8,599 nucleotides of DNA from an uncultured Ruminococcus sp. (lineage in GTDB: Bacteria; Bacillota; Clostridia; Oscillospirales; Acutalibacteraceae), in NCBI GenBank assembly GCA_945632055.1, contig CALZCU010000026.1, positions 1 through 8,599 on the forward strand, written 5' to 3'. Below the pieces are notes generated by a model that worked only from the letters and a program-made list of their open reading frames with translations, had not been told where the DNA came from and made no database searches. A program made the position numbers and the translations under genes. Shown here one piece after another: positions 6,652 to 8,599 of this stretch; position 1 is the stretch's first letter, and every line of letters begins with the position of its first letter.

Positions 6652-7119
6652 TTAATCAATCAGGCATACAGCGTGAGCTGAGATACCCTCAAGTCTGCCG
6701 GTAAAGCCAAGCCTTTCTTCTGTTGTGGCTTTAACGCTCACTGATGATATGTCAATACCGCAGGCATCGGCAATATTTTTTCTCATATCGTCAATATAGT
6801 CTTTCAGCTTTGGCTTCTGCGCAATGACTGTTGAATCAATGTTGACGATTTTATAGCCGTTTTCAGAAAGCACACTGCATACTTTCTTTAAAAGCAGTAT
6901 GCTGTCGGCTCCGCTGTAGGCTTCGTCCGTGTCGGGAAAGAGCTTTCCGATGTCGCCGAGTGCCGCTGCACCGAGGAGCGAATCCATTATTGCGTGAACA
7001 AGCACATCTGCGTCAGAATGACCAAGTAAACCCTTTGCAAAGGGTATATCTACTCCGCCGAGAATGAGCCTTCTGTTCTCGGCAAATTTATGAACATCAT
7101 ATCCGTGACCTATCCGCAT
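6652..7119 (-). CDS. ispF: 2-C-methyl-D-erythritol 2,4-cyclodiphosphate synthase
   Basis: Fifth step of the MEP isoprenoid pathway: cyclises 4-diphosphocytidyl-methylerythritol 2-phosphate, releasing CMP. The 155-aa product is family length for this homotrimeric cytoplasmic enzyme. It opens [12 protein letters not shown] with metal ligands Asp8 and His10; the third ligand, His42, is in [31 protein letters not shown] (residues 33-63). Further blocks are [13 protein letters not shown] and the C-terminal [26 protein letters not shown], all intact. Start choice: ATG at 7117-7119 has AGGTGAG about 4-5 nt upstream; a GTG three codons earlier (7126-7128) overlaps that ribosome binding site and is rejected. 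It begins 14 nt after the ispD stop, so the two pathway enzymes are co-transcribed. A strong hairpin follows the stop codon. Confidence 0.96.
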   Translation of the reverse strand: MRIGHGYDVHKFAENRRLILGGVDIPFAKGLLGHSDADVLVHAIMDSLLGAAALGDIGKLFPDTDEAYSGADSILLLKKVCSVLSENGYKIVNIDSTVIAQKPKLKDYIDDMRKNIADACGIDISSVSVKATTEERLGFTGRLEGISAHAVCLID

Positions 7120-7133
7120 AAATCTCACCTAAT

Positions 7134-7826
7134 TTATTGTCTTGTTTTTAAAATGCTTTCTGCAATGATAATGTCAATCGGTGTGGTCAGCTTGATGTTC
7201 TCAACGCTGCCCTTGACAACCTCAACCTCGCCGCCCATATTCTCAATAAGAGAGCAGTCATCGGTGAAGTTCACCGCATTGTCGCCTGCATTTTCAAGCG
7301 CAAATCTATACAGCTCGCACTCAAAAACCTGAGGCGTCTGAACTGCACGAAGCTGTGAACGCAGAGGTGTGCTTTCAATTTTATTGAAGCCGTCAACGAC
7401 CTTGATTGTATCAGTGACAGATGTTCCGAGCGTTGCCGCACCTGTTTCAAAGGCGGCTTCAACAACTCTTTCTATCTCCTCAACCGTAATCAGAGGACGA
7501 GCGCCGTCGTGAATTGCATAATATTTTGCCCTTTCGCTTGCTCCGTTAATTCCGTTTCTCACGCTTTCAGCCCTTGAAGCTCCGCCGAGGACAAGCCTGC
7601 TGACCTTTGCAAAGCCGTTTTCGTCGACAATATCCTGTATCCGCTGTTTATCCTGTTCTCTGCAGACAACGACTATCTCGCTGATGCGGGGGGCTTGCTG
7701 AAAAGCTCTGAGCGTGTATTCAATTGCAGGATGCGACAAAAGCGGAATGAACTGTTTGCTGTCGGCAATGCCCATTCTTACAGAGCCGCCGGCGGCAACA
7801 ATAATTGCAGATACAAAAGCTGACAT
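7134..7826 (-). CDS. ispD: 2-C-methyl-D-erythritol 4-phosphate cytidylyltransferase
   Basis: Third step of the MEP pathway: transfers CMP from CTP to methylerythritol 4-phosphate, giving CDP-methylerythritol plus pyrophosphate. From this start the protein is 230 aa, the usual size. It begins MSAFVSAIIVAAGGSVRMG, the nucleotide-binding loop with the catalytic arginine. YYAIHDGARPLI, TPQVFECELY, FTDDCSLIENMGGEVEVVKGSVENIKLTTPIDI follow, all diagnostic. Start choice: ATG 7824-7826 has GGAGGGG (7833-7839) 6 nt upstream. The frame stays open to an ATG at 7871 that would overlap the metY end, but it has no ribosome binding site and adds residues foreign to the family. It lies 31 nt after metY and 14 nt before ispF. 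The intervening pathway enzyme IspE is not encoded in this window. Confidence 0.95.
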   Translation of the reverse strand: MSAFVSAIIVAAGGSVRMGIADSKQFIPLLSHPAIEYTLRAFQQAPRISEIVVVCREQDKQRIQDIVDENGFAKVSRLVLGGASRAESVRNGINGASERAKYYAIHDGARPLITVEEIERVVEAAFETGAATLGTSVTDTIKVVDGFNKIESTPLRSQLRAVQTPQVFECELYRFALENAGDNAVNFTDDCSLIENMGGEVEVVKGSVENIKLTTPIDIIIAESILKTRQ

Positions 7827-7837
7827 ACAATACCCCT

Positions 7838-7857
7838 CCGTATTAATCCGTATTAAT
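7838..7857. repeat. 10-nt perfect tandem duplication before ispD
   Basis: CCGTATTAAT occurs twice back to back (7838-7847 and 7848-7857), filling the metY-ispD gap between the metY stop codon and the ispD ribosome binding site. On the minus strand the last bases of the second copy contribute to the GGAGGGG site. It probably reflects slippage; it adds 10 nt of spacer. Confidence 0.85.
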
Positions 7858-8599
7858 TTATATCTTATCAAATGCCTGTTTTAAATCGTCAATCAAATCG
7901 TCAACGCTCTCGATTCCCACAGAAAGACGGATAAGGTCGGGAGCAACTCCTGCTTCGATGAGCTGTTCCTCAGTCATCTGACGGTGGGTGTGGCTTGCAG
8001 GATGGAGCAGACAGGTTTTTGCATCTGCAACATGGGTTGCAATTGTTGCAAGCTTAAGGCTGTCCATAAACTGAATTGACTTTTCTCTGCCGCCCTTTAT
8101 ACCGAAGGCAAGAACTCCGCACGAGCCGTCAGGCAGATATTTCTGTGCAAGCTCGTGATACTTATCGTCCTCAAGGTCGGGATAGGAAACCCAGGCAACC
8201 TTGTCGTTTGATTTGAGGAATTTTGCAATTGCAAGGGCATTTTCGCAGTGACGCTCCATTCTGACATGGAGTGACTCAAGTCCGTTCATCAGGTAAAATG
8301 CGTTCTGCGGCGACTGAATTGAGCCGAGGTCACGCATAAGCTGTGCCGTAGCCTTTGTTATGTAGCCGAGCTTTCCGAAGCGTTCTGCATAAATTATGCC
8401 ATGATATGAATCGTCGGGAGTGGTAAGTCCGGGATATTTGTCGGCATAAGCCAGCCAGTCAAAGTTTCCGCTATCTACTATGCAACCTCCCACCTGTGTG
8501 GCATGACCGTCCATATACTTTGTTGTTGAGTGTGTGACAATGTCACATCCCCATTCAAAGGGTCGGCAGTTGATTGGCGTGGCAAAGGTGTTGTCAACG
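7858..8599 (-). CDS. metY: O-acetylhomoserine sulfhydrylase (C-terminal part, cut by window edge)
   Basis: PLP-dependent enzyme of the Cys/Met metabolism family that makes homocysteine from O-acetylhomoserine and sulfide (direct sulfhydrylation, leading to methionine). Only the C-terminal 246 residues are present; the frame remains open to the window end, so an internal ATG at 8514 is not the start. The visible part begins VDNTFATPINCRPFEWGCDIV and continues HSTTKYMDGHATQVGG, with the Schiff-base lysine in STTKY (codon at 8518-8520). Later landmarks are SPQNAFYLMNGLESLHVRMERH, the THVADAKTCLLHPASHTHRQM block, and IRLSVGIESVDDLIDDL near the end. Length and motifs fit the roughly 425-430 aa MetY group rather than the shorter cystathionine gamma-synthase or beta-lyase group. 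It precedes ispD by 31 nt on the same strand with no terminator, so it probably heads or joins that operon. Confidence 0.92.
   Translation of the reverse strand, partial: VDNTFATPINCRPFEWGCDIVTHSTTKYMDGHATQVGGCIVDSGNFDWLAYADKYPGLTTPDDSYHGIIYAERFGKLGYITKATAQLMRDLGSIQSPQNAFYLMNGLESLHVRMERHCENALAIAKFLKSNDKVAWVSYPDLEDDKYHELAQKYLPDGSCGVLAFGIKGGREKSIQFMDSLKLATIATHVADAKTCLLHPASHTHRQMTEEQLIEAGVAPDLIRLSVGIESVDDLIDDLKQAFDKI

Noticed and set aside
7827..7871. Longer ispD start at 7871
   Set aside because: It would read through the tandem repeat and the real ribosome binding site, overlap the metY stop, and add 15 residues not expected in the family.

Overview
The window looks like a chromosomal housekeeping stretch from a low-to-moderate GC member of the Clostridia (Bacillota), probably Ruminococcaceae/Oscillospiraceae-like. 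This is inferred from strong AGGAGG-type ribosome binding sites at almost every start, AT-rich gaps with TTGNNN/TATAAT promoters, a short (445 aa) Firmicutes-style glucose-6-phosphate isomerase, a DacF-type D,D-carboxypeptidase and MEP-pathway isoprenoid genes. The species cannot be named from the sequence. I see no insertion sequence, prophage, CRISPR array, tRNA or rRNA.

Layout, left to right. Positions 1-634 are very AT-rich and mostly non-coding. They hold one candidate 47-aa membrane mini-protein on the minus strand (15-158) and the maf promoter. maf (635-1195, plus) is the only firm plus-strand gene and ends at a perfect 15-bp terminator hairpin (1220-1260) placed between it and the convergent permease gene. 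All other firm genes are on the minus strand, in separate transcription units. Unit 1 is hpt then a PbuG/AzgA-type purine permease (3212 down to 1288), with a 2-nt gap and its own strong promoter: a purine salvage pair that imports the base and ribosylates it. Unit 2 is pgi then a small orphan P-loop NTPase (5212 down to 3431), with a strong promoter and a two-tier terminator. Unit 3 is a DacF-like carboxypeptidase (6575 down to 5331). Unit 4 is metY (cut by the window edge) then ispD then ispF (8599 down to 6652), closely spaced and probably one transcript.

The functions are core metabolism: nucleotide clean-up (Maf), purine salvage, glycolysis, peptidoglycan trimming, homocysteine/methionine synthesis, and two steps of isoprenoid precursor synthesis. 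The orphan P-loop protein is the only full-length gene without an assignable role.

I found no convincing undescribed multi-gene system. The points most worth checking are small. A 17-bp hairpin lies between ispF and dacF and is fully paired only in the minus-strand RNA; it looks like an ispF terminator yet buries the dacF ribosome binding site. The others are the orphan P-loop gene next to pgi, the candidate small membrane protein at the left edge, and a palindrome at the hpt promoter.
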